Below, in pieces: positions 9,129 to 18,005 of a DNA stretch of 64,000 bases (position 1 is the first letter of the stretch; every line of letters starts with the position of its first letter). The DNA is from Pontibacter rufus (lineage in GTDB: Bacteria > Bacteroidota > Bacteroidia > Cytophagales > Hymenobacteraceae). The notes under the pieces are model-generated. The model saw only the letters and a program-made list of their open reading frames with translations. It was not told the origin of the DNA and searched no databases. Both the position numbers and the translations under genes were made by a program. The stretch lies in the NCBI RefSeq assembly GCF_015694705.1, contig NZ_JADQDR010000001.1:372001-436000 (forward strand). Reading direction: 5' to 3'.

Positions 9129-9842
9129 ATGATAAAGAAAATAGTAATCGCTTTAGACGGCCATTCTTCCTGCGGCAAAAGCACCACTGCCAAAAAGGTG
9201 GCAGCAGCCCTTGGTTACGCCTATATTGATACGGGCGCCATGTACCGGGCGGTTACGTTATACATGCTCCGGCATCATGTGGCACTTACCAATCCCAAAG
9301 AAGTATGTGATGCGCTGGACAACATCGACATTTCCTTTCATTACAACCCCAAAACCAAACGCAACGAAACTTACCTGAACGGCCTGAACGTGGAGGACGA
9401 AATACGCAAGATGTATATTTCTAACCAGGTGAGTGAAGTGAGCGTAGTACCGGAAGTGCGCCACGCCATGGTAGCCCAGCAACAAAAGATGGGCCGCAAA
9501 CGTGGTGTAGTAATGGACGGGCGCGACATTGGTACAGCGGTTTTTCCGGATGCGGAAGTGAAAGTTTTTATGACCGCTGACGTGGACACCCGCGCACGCC
9601 GCCGCCAGCAGGAACTATTGGAAAAAAACCAGCTCGTAAACCTGGATGAAATCAGGGAAAACCTGCAGAAACGCGACCATATCGATTCGACGCGGAAAGA
9701 AAGCCCCTTGCGCCGTGCCGAGGACGCAGCTTTGCTCGATACCTCGCACATGACCATAGATGAGCAGGTAGACTTTGTAATAGATAAAGTTACCTCCAAA
9801 CTGCTGGAGGAGGCACATGCTGTTAAAAAAGTAGAAGCGTAA
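9129..9842 (+). CDS. cmk: Cytidylate kinase
   Basis: This enzyme transfers phosphate from ATP to CMP or dCMP. The protein has 237 residues, the standard length. The P-loop is GHSSCGKST near the start, followed by YIDTGAMYRAVTL, the nucleotide-binding signature. MDGRDIGTAVFPDA holds the substrate-binding Arg-Asp, and the LID region is rich in arginine (RARRRQQEL, later STRKESPLRRAEDA). ATG at 9129 is preferred to the adjacent TTG. The gene is followed after only 3 bases by ispH. Confidence 0.95.
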   Translation: MIKKIVIALDGHSSCGKSTTAKKVAAALGYAYIDTGAMYRAVTLYMLRHHVALTNPKEVCDALDNIDISFHYNPKTKRNETYLNGLNVEDEIRKMYISNQVSEVSVVPEVRHAMVAQQQKMGRKRGVVMDGRDIGTAVFPDAEVKVFMTADVDTRARRRQQELLEKNQLVNLDEIRENLQKRDHIDSTRKESPLRRAEDAALLDTSHMTIDEQVDFVIDKVTSKLLEEAHAVKKVEA

Positions 9843-9845
9843 AAA

Positions 9846-10745
9846 ATGGACATCACGATAGATAAAAATTCCGGCTATTGCTTTGGCGTAGAGTTCGCCA
9901 TACAAATGGCGGAGGATGAAATGGAACACAGCGAGGAACTGTATTGCCTCGGCGACATTGTGCACAACGGCATGGAGGTGAAACGCCTCTACGAAAAAGG
10001 CCTCCGCATCATCGACCGCGACCAGCTGAAAGAGCTGCACGACTGCAAGGTGCTTATCCGGGCACACGGCGAGCCGCCGGAAACCTACAAAACAGCGCTC
10101 GAAAATAACCTCGAACTGATTGACGCCTCCTGCCCCGTAGTGCTGAAATTGCAGAATCGCGTAAAGCACGCCTTCGACAGCAACCGGAAAGACAACGGAC
10201 AAATTGTGATTTACGGCCAGGTAGGGCACGCCGAAGTGATCGGTCTGGCCGGCCAGACCCGCGACGAAGCCATCATCGTCACCACAGAAGCCGACCTGGA
10301 CAAAATTGATTTCAAACGCCCGGTAACGCTGTTCAGCCAGACCACCAAGAGCACCAAAGGCTTTTACCACATCAAAGAACTGATAGACGCGCGCATCCGC
10401 GAGGCCAGCCACAACAGCACTTTGCCCGAATTTAATGCCAACGACAGTATCTGCCGCCAGGTATCTAACCGTGAGCCGCAGCTGGCCAGATTCGCGACAG
10501 AGCATGATGCAATTATATTTGTGAGCGGTAAAAAAAGCTCCAACGGGAAAGCCCTGTACAGCGTATGCAAGCAGCACAACCCCAACAGCTACTTTATCGA
10601 AAGTGAAGTGGAGTTGGAGCAGGCATGGTTTGCCCAGACGGAAAGCGTAGGTATCTGTGGCGCCACTTCCACGCCCATGTGGCTGATGGAGCAGGTAGCC
10701 CGCAGCGTGGCAGCTTTTGACACAGTGGGCTTTGGAAAAGTATAG
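9846..10745 (+). CDS. ispH: 4-hydroxy-3-methylbut-2-enyl diphosphate reductase
   Basis: This is the last step of the MEP isoprenoid pathway: an iron-sulfur enzyme making IPP and DMAPP from HMBPP. The protein has 299 residues. The three cluster cysteines are C12 (SGYCFGV), C96 (DASCPVV) and C203 (SICRQV). H40 and H74 lie in the expected substrate-binding places (DIVHNG and RAHGEPP), and GATSTPMWL near the end is the diphosphate-binding region. It starts 3 bases after cmk, the common Bacteroidota cmk-ispH pair. A long antisense frame across both genes is a shadow. Confidence 0.95.
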   Translation: MDITIDKNSGYCFGVEFAIQMAEDEMEHSEELYCLGDIVHNGMEVKRLYEKGLRIIDRDQLKELHDCKVLIRAHGEPPETYKTALENNLELIDASCPVVLKLQNRVKHAFDSNRKDNGQIVIYGQVGHAEVIGLAGQTRDEAIIVTTEADLDKIDFKRPVTLFSQTTKSTKGFYHIKELIDARIREASHNSTLPEFNANDSICRQVSNREPQLARFATEHDAIIFVSGKKSSNGKALYSVCKQHNPNSYFIESEVELEQAWFAQTESVGICGATSTPMWLMEQVARSVAAFDTVGFGKV

Positions 10746-10770
10746 GATTTATACTATAAACCCTTTTTGC

Positions 10771-10778
10771 TACATTTG
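10771..10778 (+). promoter_or_regulatory. -7 element upstream of the DUF502 gene
   Basis: TACATTTG matches TAnnTTTG and lies about 40 bases before ATG 10818. It abuts the hairpin at 10779-10804, so a transcript from here would begin inside that hairpin rather than be terminated by it. Confidence 0.4.
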
Positions 10779-10804
10779 GGCTTTGTTTCGGCAAAGCCTT
10801 TTTT
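10779..10804 (+). terminator. Terminator after ispH
   Basis: A 7-bp stem (GGCTTTG with CAAAGCC), a 6-base loop and then a run of six T form a rho-independent type hairpin closing the cmk-ispH unit. Confidence 0.6.
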
Positions 10805-10817
10805 GTGATGAAAACTG

Positions 10818-11360
10818 ATGAAACGATTTTTCCGCTATTTCCTTAACGGGCTTCTGATTATGGCCCCCATTATCCTGACTGTCTGGATAGTGGTGGGGGT
10901 TATCGACTGGCTTGACTCGCTGCTTGACCTGGGCATACCGGGACTGGGTATCCTGCTGCTGGTGCTGCTGCTGACGGCCGTGGGCTTTATCAGCTCGTCC
11001 TTTCTGGTGAAGCCCTTTATTGCGATAACGGAGCGCATGCTGATCCGGGTACCGATTGTGAGCATCATTTACTCCAGTATAAAAGATCTGTTCGATGCCT
11101 TTGTGGGCGATAACCAGAAATTCAACAAGCCGGTGCTGGTAAAAATGGCTGAAGATTCCGACAATTGCAAGCTGGGATTTGTAACGCAGGAGGCGCTCAC
11201 AGGCATAAATATAGCGGATAAAGTGGCCGTATACTTTCCACACTCCTATAATTTTTCCGGCGAGCTTTTCATTATACCTGCGCGCAACGTAACCTATATT
11301 GATTTGCCAAGCAGCGAAGTAATGAAGTTCATTGTATCAGGCGGCGTTTCTAACCTGTAA
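10818..11360 (+). CDS. DUF502 family membrane protein
   Basis: This 180-residue protein belongs to the DUF502 family of bacterial inner-membrane proteins. Two transmembrane segments are visible (about residues 8-30, GLLIMAPIILTVWIVVGVI, and 42-66, GLGILLLVLLLTAVGFISSS). A soluble part of about 110 residues follows (VPIVSIIYSSIKDLFDAF, then GELFIIPARNVTYIDLPS). The biochemical role of the family is not established. The gene has its own -7 element and is followed 66 bases later by an alpha/beta hydrolase. Confidence 0.85.
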   Translation: MKRFFRYFLNGLLIMAPIILTVWIVVGVIDWLDSLLDLGIPGLGILLLVLLLTAVGFISSSFLVKPFIAITERMLIRVPIVSIIYSSIKDLFDAFVGDNQKFNKPVLVKMAEDSDNCKLGFVTQEALTGINIADKVAVYFPHSYNFSGELFIIPARNVTYIDLPSSEVMKFIVSGGVSNL

Positions 11361-11426
11361 GGGTGGTTTTCGTTGCTCGTTTATCGTGTTTCATTCGCAG
11401 CTCATAACTCGTAATTCCCTATACCC

Positions 11427-12239
11427 TTGCCCTACCTTATCCAGGATAAATCGAAGCTGCACTACCGCGTAATTGGCCGCGGAAGCCGCGTGATGCTGGC
11501 TTTCCATGGGTATGGGCAGAGCAGCGCTTATTACCTGGCCATGGAACGGGCGCTGGGCCATGATTATACCATCTACGCCTTCGACCTGTTTTTCCATGGC
11601 AACAGCTACCTGCACAAGTCCAACATGCCGCTGCAAAAAGATTTTCTGGAGAAGTTTATCCGCCATTTCCTGGACAAGTATAACATTGATAAGTTTTCGC
11701 TGATGGCCTTTAGCATGGGCGGCAAGTTTGCCCTCACGCTGGCTGAGCGTATGCCGGAGCAGATCGAAGCGCTTTTTCTGATTGCGCCGGATGGTATTAA
11801 AACCAGCTTCTGGTACAACATTGCCACTTATCCGGGCTGGCTGCAGCAGTTATTTAAGCACACCGTACTGAAACCGGCACCTTTCTTTAAGCTGATGCAT
11901 GTGCTAAGCAAGTATAACCTGGTAGACAAGGGCCTGGCGCGCTTTGCCCATTACCAGATGGACAGCACGCCCAAGCGCCTGCGCATCTACCGCAGCTGGA
12001 TTGGCTTCCGGGAACTAAGCTTTGATATACGGCATGTGGTGGTGCAATTGAACAAGTATAAAGTGCCCGTAACAATGTTCCTGGGCGAATTTGATCAGGT
12101 AATCTCCCCAAAACGTGTAAGCGTATTTGTGAGATCGCTGGACCGGGGAGAATTGGTTATACTTAAAGCAGGCCACACCCACCTGCTACAAAACGTAGCC
12201 GATTTGCTGCACCGCAAACGGATAGGAAGACAGCCATAG
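11427..12239 (+). CDS. Alpha/beta hydrolase
   Basis: This 270-residue alpha/beta-hydrolase-fold protein has nucleophile S96 in AFSMGG, a likely acid D223 in FLGEFDQ and catalytic H250 in KAGHTHLL. The oxyanion region is FHGYGQSS near residue 26. A cap region (about 125-190) rich in aromatic and basic residues separates the two halves. The start is TTG at 11427; no ATG lies close upstream in frame and the next internal Met would remove the first strands. There is no signal peptide, so it is cytoplasmic. The substrate cannot be read from the sequence; an esterase or lipid hydrolase is likely. Confidence 0.85.
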   Translation: MPYLIQDKSKLHYRVIGRGSRVMLAFHGYGQSSAYYLAMERALGHDYTIYAFDLFFHGNSYLHKSNMPLQKDFLEKFIRHFLDKYNIDKFSLMAFSMGGKFALTLAERMPEQIEALFLIAPDGIKTSFWYNIATYPGWLQQLFKHTVLKPAPFFKLMHVLSKYNLVDKGLARFAHYQMDSTPKRLRIYRSWIGFRELSFDIRHVVVQLNKYKVPVTMFLGEFDQVISPKRVSVFVRSLDRGELVILKAGHTHLLQNVADLLHRKRIGRQP

Positions 12240-13115
12240 AGCCTGTTCCGGACAGAACCTCTAAGCCATGCAAGCGCCCGCTTGTGGTTTATAATAAGCT
12301 AAATAGCAGCCAATCTATAAATCAGGGATAAGTATAAAAACAGTACATCAGCCGCTGAATAAAAACAGCAGGTTAAAATTGCACCATCTGCTAGCCGTTT
12401 AAGTATAAGCAGCGCTTGTCCAAGCCCTGAATTACCGCTCTTTTGCCGCCAATCTTTGTCACCTGATGTGGCGTTGCGGGCACAGTAATTTGTTGTTAAA
12501 TTTTCAATCAAGCTTTATACATACCCATATAGGATCGTGTTAAGCCGGAAAACAAAGTTTTAACATGGTTTGATTATAATCTGTTATTTTGAATATTTAA
12601 TAATTTGATTACATGTTATATGCTGCTTTACTAAATATTGTACTCTATTGGTAATAATTTATTAATACGTATTAGTTTGTTTTCGGAATAATATTTATTA
12701 TTGGCTGTTGGATTATTATAGAACCAGAAAGAAACGCGGGGAGCCATATACAAGGGAGTAAATAAAATTTACCCCTGTTCTCAAAGAATATCGATAAAGA
12801 AAACAAAATTATACACCCGGCACCAGGTGCTGCGGAAATAGATAAGAACTCATAAAGAGAGCGCGGCTGCTATACTTATTTGGTTCTTTATATTTACTTC
12901 TAACTGTTCTCTTCTGTAGCATACAGAAGCAATTTCAATTCTAAAATTTTATTCGGGGCAACTGTCAAAAGCAACATGCGATGGATAGATCGCCTGCAAA
13001 TTTTAAGCTTCTGCAAAGAGGAGCCCGGTTATCTATTGCCTGTTGTAGATGATTTTTGGAAACAGGATTTTCATAAACTTTTAATAATCAATTGTTTAAT
13101 TTAATTATCTGACAA
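12240..13115. other. Long AT-rich leader upstream of the susC-like gene
   Basis: This is about 880 bases with no credible gene, strongly AT-rich from about 12540 to 12720. Only near-matches to TAnnTTTG are seen (around 12586 and 12675), and two AGTATAA copies lie near 12331 and 12401. A 43-codon frame from 12976 lacks support. The length and composition suggest a regulated promoter region for the SusCD operon, but no regulator gene or defined operator is visible. Confidence 0.5.
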
Positions 13116-16100
13116 ATGAAGAAACTGTTACTATTAAGTTTTATTCTGGTGTTTACCTTGCTGCAGCAGGCTGTTGCACAGAATAGAACCGTGTCTGGTA
13201 CGGTAACGGACCAGGCTACCGGACAGGGATTGCCCGGCGTATCCGTTATCGTGAAAGGAACAACGGTGGGAGTGGCCACATCGGCTGATGGAGCCTATTC
13301 GATTAATGTGCCGGCCAATGGTACTGCGTTGGAGTTCAGGTATATAGGTTACCAGACCGTTGAGCGCGCCATTGAAAATGCCAGTACTATTAACGTAGCC
13401 ATGGCTGTGGATGATAAGCAGCTGGAAGAAGTGGTAGTGGTAGGCTATGGCACTAAGACTGTGAGAGAAAACACAGGCGCTATAAGTAGTGTTAGCGGCG
13501 AGAAAATCAGCAACGAGCCTTTACCTACTTTTACGCAGGCGCTGGCCGGGAAAACAGCCGGTGTGCAGATTAACATGAACGGAGGCACAATCGGAGATCC
13601 TACTTCTGTGCAAATCCGTGGTGTAAACTCCATCACCTCCTCGTCGCAGCCGCTGGTGGTAATCGACGGCGTGGCGCAGATTCCGAGCGACAACATGAAT
13701 GGCCTGCGAAGTGGTGGCGGTACCAGGTTTGATCCGCTGGCCATGCTCAATCCGAATGATATTGCGTCTATCGAAGTGTTAAAAGATGCAGCTTCAGCTG
13801 TAATCTATGGCTCTCGTGCCTCCAACGGGGTTATACTTGTTACAACCAAACGGGGCAAGAAAGGAACCGTGCAGGTAATGCTGGATTCTAAAGTAGGCTG
13901 GAGTGAAGCATCCCAGTTGCCGCCTGTACTGATGGCTGATGATTACATGCTGATTCAGAATGAAAAAGCGGCAAACAGGTTCGGAATCGGAGCGCCTAAT
14001 GCCGTGATTGCGGTACCCAGCGACATTGACGCCGACGGCAAGCCTGATAACACGGACTGGATGGGCCTTTTGTACCAAACCGGGTTTATGCACGACAATA
14101 CCATTTCCTTTTCGGGTGGGGCAGAGGCTCTTTCTGTATATGGTTCTGCCCGCTTCTTAAGCCAGGAAGGTATCGTAAAGCCTAACAAAATAGAAATGGG
14201 CCAGGGTCGCCTGAACCTGGACTTTACGCCCAAAAAGTGGTTTAAAAGCGGCCTAAGCCTGTCATATACCAGATCCAAAAATACGGGTGTTCTGACCGAC
14301 AACTATGTGCAGGGTGTGAATATCTCAGGCTGGGAGGCGCCGCCAAACGTTTCGCCTTACAACCCTGAAGGTCCCGGCGGCTATAACCTGACGGAAGGTA
14401 CCGGCGGCGGCTACCTGGGCCTCGGCAACAACATCGCAGCTATCGGCGGAAGTAATATCATGTCCCGTTCCGGTTTCTTTAACATGGCGGCCATGGGCGA
14501 CCTGACCAGGAATGACAATACAGCGGAAGATATACGTGCTAACATCTATGGCGAAATTACGCCTCTAGCCGGCTTAACTTATACTTCTAAGTTCGGCATT
14601 CAGTACATCCGGAACCTGGAAGACCAGTATACGCCTAACATTATCGGCTTCTGGGGTGTGCCCTATAACGGCCTCCTAACTTACCTGAATTCAGATTTTT
14701 CGCAGTGGGTATGGCAGAACTACGCCACCTATACCAAAGATTTTGGCAACGACCACAGCTTTACGGCTGTAGTTGGTGCAGAATACCAGTACAACAAAAC
14801 ACAATGGTACCAGGCAGGCGCCGTAAATTTTGCCGATCCGTTTTATGATGCCATCGTGAACGGGGCCTTCACCAATATCCAGCCAGGCCAGACCATCACG
14901 TACGACCAGACCCACGGCGGCCTGAACAGTTCGGGCCTGATGTCTTATTTCGGAAGAGCCAGTTATTCTTACCGGGACAGGTACATGGTAGAAGCGGCTG
15001 TAAGAACTGATGCCTATTCTGCTTTCGGAGAGAACAACCAATGGGGCTATTTCCCCAGCATTTCTGTAGGCTGGGAAGTAACCCAGGAAGATTTCCTGAA
15101 CGACATCAACTGGCTGACTTACTTAAAACTGCGCGGCAGCTACGGCGAGGTAGGTAACTCCAGGATCAGGAACCCCTATGCCTCACAAACACTGTATGGC
15201 GGCTCCGCCTACGGCATATTGAGCGGATTCAACATCACCCAGGTAGGCAATCCGGATTTGAGATGGGAAACAGCTAAAAAGACCGACATCGGATTTGACG
15301 CCACAACAAGTATAGGCGGCAAAGAGGTGAGCTTTATAGTTGACTATTTCAGCAACAACATCGACAACATGATCCTGAGCGCGCCGGTTTTGGCAACCGT
15401 GGGCGTGCCAAACAGCGCCGTGTACACCAACATCGGCTCTATGCGTAACCGCGGATTTGAGTTCTCGTTCAACACAGTTCCTGTGCAAACCAAGAATTTC
15501 TCATGGGCTACTTCTTTCAACTATACCCATATCAACAATGAGGTGCTGTCGCTTGTGCCAAGCAATGGCAACGCCGACATCCAGCAGGGAAGCAGCGTAG
15601 CCAGCGTCGGAAAACCTTTGGGAACATTCAAACTGATACAATGGGCAGGTGTAAACCCGGACAATGGCAACCCAAGGTGGTTTGCAGCGGATGGCACTAT
15701 CAAGGAGTATCATTTCGGCGCAACCGGCGCGGCGGCCTGGACTGATCCGGAAGGGAATGCTGTTTCGCCTATTTCTCCTTCCAGCGATGCTGTTTACTCA
15801 GACAGGGGCGGCCTGCCTACCTGGATGGGCGGATGGAACAACACCTTTACTTTTAAAGATTTTGATTTAGGCATTGATATTATTTATTCCGGCGGCAACT
15901 ACATCTATAACCAGACCACGGCCAGTATGCTGAGCAACGCGGTGCAGAATAACTTTTCGGTTATACTGGATCGCTGGACAACGCCCGGCCAGGTAACAGA
16001 TGTTCCGAGAGTATACCTGCAGGACAATCAGGCCAATACCGCATCAACAAGATTTCTGGAGAAGGCTGATTTTGCAAGAGTAAGAACCATAACCCTGGGC

Positions 16101-16337
16101 TATACTTTAAACAAAAGCCTGACAGACAAAATCGGTATTTCGCGCGCACGGGTGTATGTGCAGGCATTTAACCCCTTCCTGGTTACCGGTTACAGCGGCC
16201 TGGATCCGGATGTGAATACTGCTGCCAGAGCCAACACCAGTAACAGCAATTCTGCCAACAACATTCAGCTTGGTATCGATTCCAGGGCCACACCTCAGCC
16301 AAAAACTTATACCATTGGCCTGAATGTGTCCTTCTAA
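13116..16337 (+). CDS. SusC/RagA family TonB-linked outer-membrane transporter
   Basis: This is a 1073-residue outer-membrane transporter that imports oligomers captured by its SusD partner, energised by TonB. A signal peptide covers residues 1-21 (LLLLSFILVFTLLQQAVAQ). A CarboxypepD_reg-like domain follows (about 22-110, VSGTVTDQATGQGLPGVSV). The TonB box/plug begins near EEVVVVGYGT, with the plug hallmark IRGVNSITSSSQPLVVIDG. A 22-strand barrel ends in a terminal aromatic (GLNVSF). The susD-like gene follows 123 bases later. There is no adjacent anti-sigma or sigma gene. The peptidase two genes downstream suggests peptide rather than glycan uptake; that is inference. Confidence 0.95.
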   Translation: MKKLLLLSFILVFTLLQQAVAQNRTVSGTVTDQATGQGLPGVSVIVKGTTVGVATSADGAYSINVPANGTALEFRYIGYQTVERAIENASTINVAMAVDDKQLEEVVVVGYGTKTVRENTGAISSVSGEKISNEPLPTFTQALAGKTAGVQINMNGGTIGDPTSVQIRGVNSITSSSQPLVVIDGVAQIPSDNMNGLRSGGGTRFDPLAMLNPNDIASIEVLKDAASAVIYGSRASNGVILVTTKRGKKGTVQVMLDSKVGWSEASQLPPVLMADDYMLIQNEKAANRFGIGAPNAVIAVPSDIDADGKPDNTDWMGLLYQTGFMHDNTISFSGGAEALSVYGSARFLSQEGIVKPNKIEMGQGRLNLDFTPKKWFKSGLSLSYTRSKNTGVLTDNYVQGVNISGWEAPPNVSPYNPEGPGGYNLTEGTGGGYLGLGNNIAAIGGSNIMSRSGFFNMAAMGDLTRNDNTAEDIRANIYGEITPLAGLTYTSKFGIQYIRNLEDQYTPNIIGFWGVPYNGLLTYLNSDFSQWVWQNYATYTKDFGNDHSFTAVVGAEYQYNKTQWYQAGAVNFADPFYDAIVNGAFTNIQPGQTITYDQTHGGLNSSGLMSYFGRASYSYRDRYMVEAAVRTDAYSAFGENNQWGYFPSISVGWEVTQEDFLNDINWLTYLKLRGSYGEVGNSRIRNPYASQTLYGGSAYGILSGFNITQVGNPDLRWETAKKTDIGFDATTSIGGKEVSFIVDYFSNNIDNMILSAPVLATVGVPNSAVYTNIGSMRNRGFEFSFNTVPVQTKNFSWATSFNYTHINNEVLSLVPSNGNADIQQGSSVASVGKPLGTFKLIQWAGVNPDNGNPRWFAADGTIKEYHFGATGAAAWTDPEGNAVSPISPSSDAVYSDRGGLPTWMGGWNNTFTFKDFDLGIDIIYSGGNYIYNQTTASMLSNAVQNNFSVILDRWTTPGQVTDVPRVYLQDNQANTASTRFLEKADFARVRTITLGYTLNKSLTDKIGISRARVYVQAFNPFLVTGYSGLDPDVNTAARANTSNSNSANNIQLGIDSRATPQPKTYTIGLNVSF

Positions 16338-16460
16338 AAACAGCTTGTTAAGAAGAGAGATAAATTAAAACGACGTCCTGCTATTTAGCAGTGTCCTGAA
16401 TGCCAGTGCTTCATTTTTAATTTATACTTCTTCAGATTTTTAAATTTACTTCATACTGCT

Positions 16461-17900
16461 ATGCAACTAAAAAAAATATCGATAGGGTTAGTGATAGCCA
16501 TTGTTGCTTTCACCTCCTGCACCAAAGACGATTTATTTGAGGACCCCCTTGATGCTGTATCCACGGCTACCGCTTTCAGCACGCCCGAAAGGATAGAGAA
16601 AGCTGCTGTCGGGATGTACAGCGCCTCCCAAAACCTGGACTGGGGTTCGGGCCGCAACCTGATTTATTCTGATGTACAGGGATTGGATGTTAACCCCAAT
16701 CCTTTTTTCGGAAGCATTGGTTATTTTGAACAGATGCGGCCTACCGATGGCGTTATTACCAACGCGTGGACAGGCGCTTACAACACCATCTATACGGCTA
16801 ATCTTTTCCTGAAGAACTTTGAACCGGTGCAGAGCCTGGTTACGCCCGAAAAAGCAGAACAGTACATTGGCGAGGCAGAATTTCTCCGGGCTTACAATTA
16901 TTTTCTAATGGTAAATTTCTGGGGCCAGACTTACACCGATCCCATCAAAGGGCCTGAAACAAACCTGGGCGTTCCTTTGGTGCTCACAGCAGCCGACAAC
17001 CCTTTCTCGTCTGAAACCCTGATTCCGAGAGCTACTGTTAAGGCGGTTTACGAGCAGGTAGAGAAGGATTTACTGGATGCTGAAGCGAAGCTGCCCGAGA
17101 GCTATTCCGATGCCAATGCTACCGTGTCGCGTGCTACCAAGGGAGCTGCCAGGGCGCTGCTGATGCGGGTATACTTGTATGAGGGTAACTGGGCCAAAGC
17201 CGAGGAGTATGCAAATCTGCTAATCAACTCGGGTATGTATGGCTTAAACGCAACACCTGAGGTTACTTTCAGGAATTATACCACAAACGAGAGCATTTAC
17301 TCGACTGCTTTTTCAGGCTCAAACAACCCCGACAGAAACAATTCGCTGGCGGCGCATTACAGCCCGGCTGTACGAGGCGATCTTTCCATTACACCCGCAT
17401 ACCTGAGCCTGATGGACACGGCCGTTGACTTACGCTTCCAGAACCTGGTAACCAAAACAGTACAGGGCACCGGCGCTGCGGCAACGCCAACTTTCTGGAC
17501 GCTCAAGTACACCAACTTTGCTGACTGGGTGCCGGTGCTGCGGTATGCCGAAGTGCTGCTGGTAAAAGCAGAAGCTTTGGCCAGGCAGGGAGATCCTACC
17601 GCTCCAGCAAACCCCGAAGCAGTGGATTTGCTGAACCAGGTGAGAACCAGATCGAATGCTGCATCCGTAAGCCCTGCTACCAACCAGGAGCTTATTGGTG
17701 CTATTCTAAGAGAAAGACGAATAGAACTGGCTTTTGAAGGACAGTCATACTTCGATTTACAGAGAACGCACCAGGATATTCCGGCACACTCCAGCATCGA
17801 TAACCCGATACCTTATGGCAGCACTTACCGGGTATGGCCTATTCCGCAGCGTGACATCAACATTATGACCACAGGATTAGAACAAAATCCGGGATATTAA
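16461..17900 (+). CDS. SusD/RagB family substrate-binding lipoprotein
   Basis: This is a 479-residue surface lipoprotein forming the lid of the SusC-like transporter. A lipoprotein signal is clear (IGLVIAIVAFTSC, lipid-modified Cys at about residue 20). An alpha-helical TPR-like fold follows, with family motifs IGEAEFLRAYNYFLMVNFWG, DLLDAEAKLP, RATKGAARALLMRVYLY and, near the end, LLNQVRTRSN then RRIELAFEGQSYFDLQR. It ends with WPIPQRDI and LEQNPGY, the usual SusD finish. It is co-directional with the susC-like gene and is closed by a strong terminator at 17929. Confidence 0.95.
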   Translation: MQLKKISIGLVIAIVAFTSCTKDDLFEDPLDAVSTATAFSTPERIEKAAVGMYSASQNLDWGSGRNLIYSDVQGLDVNPNPFFGSIGYFEQMRPTDGVITNAWTGAYNTIYTANLFLKNFEPVQSLVTPEKAEQYIGEAEFLRAYNYFLMVNFWGQTYTDPIKGPETNLGVPLVLTAADNPFSSETLIPRATVKAVYEQVEKDLLDAEAKLPESYSDANATVSRATKGAARALLMRVYLYEGNWAKAEEYANLLINSGMYGLNATPEVTFRNYTTNESIYSTAFSGSNNPDRNNSLAAHYSPAVRGDLSITPAYLSLMDTAVDLRFQNLVTKTVQGTGAAATPTFWTLKYTNFADWVPVLRYAEVLLVKAEALARQGDPTAPANPEAVDLLNQVRTRSNAASVSPATNQELIGAILRERRIELAFEGQSYFDLQRTHQDIPAHSSIDNPIPYGSTYRVWPIPQRDINIMTTGLEQNPGY

Positions 17901-17928
17901 TTTAACATCAGAGATACCTAAATAACAA

Positions 17929-17964
17929 GGGCAGGTAGTTGTTACGCGACTACCTGCCCCTTTT
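17929..17964 (+). terminator. Terminator after the susD-like gene
   Basis: A perfect 11-bp GC-rich stem (17929-17939 with 17949-17959) is followed by CTTTT. It separates susCD from the downstream peptidase gene. Confidence 0.85.
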
Positions 17965-18005
17965 ATTACAGATTAAAACTTAAATCAGAAATTAAATAAG
18001 TAAAC

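Noticed and set aside
9615..10577. 320-codon frame on the minus strand
   Set aside because: It lies entirely antisense to cmk and ispH, which carry full catalytic motifs. The product has no domain and reflects codon composition.
12299..12511. 70-codon minus-strand frame upstream of the susC-like gene
   Set aside because: It has no signal, domain or promoter and sits in AT-rich leader DNA.
12976..13104. 43-codon frame just before the susC-like gene
   Set aside because: It could be a leader peptide, but nothing except an ATG supports it.
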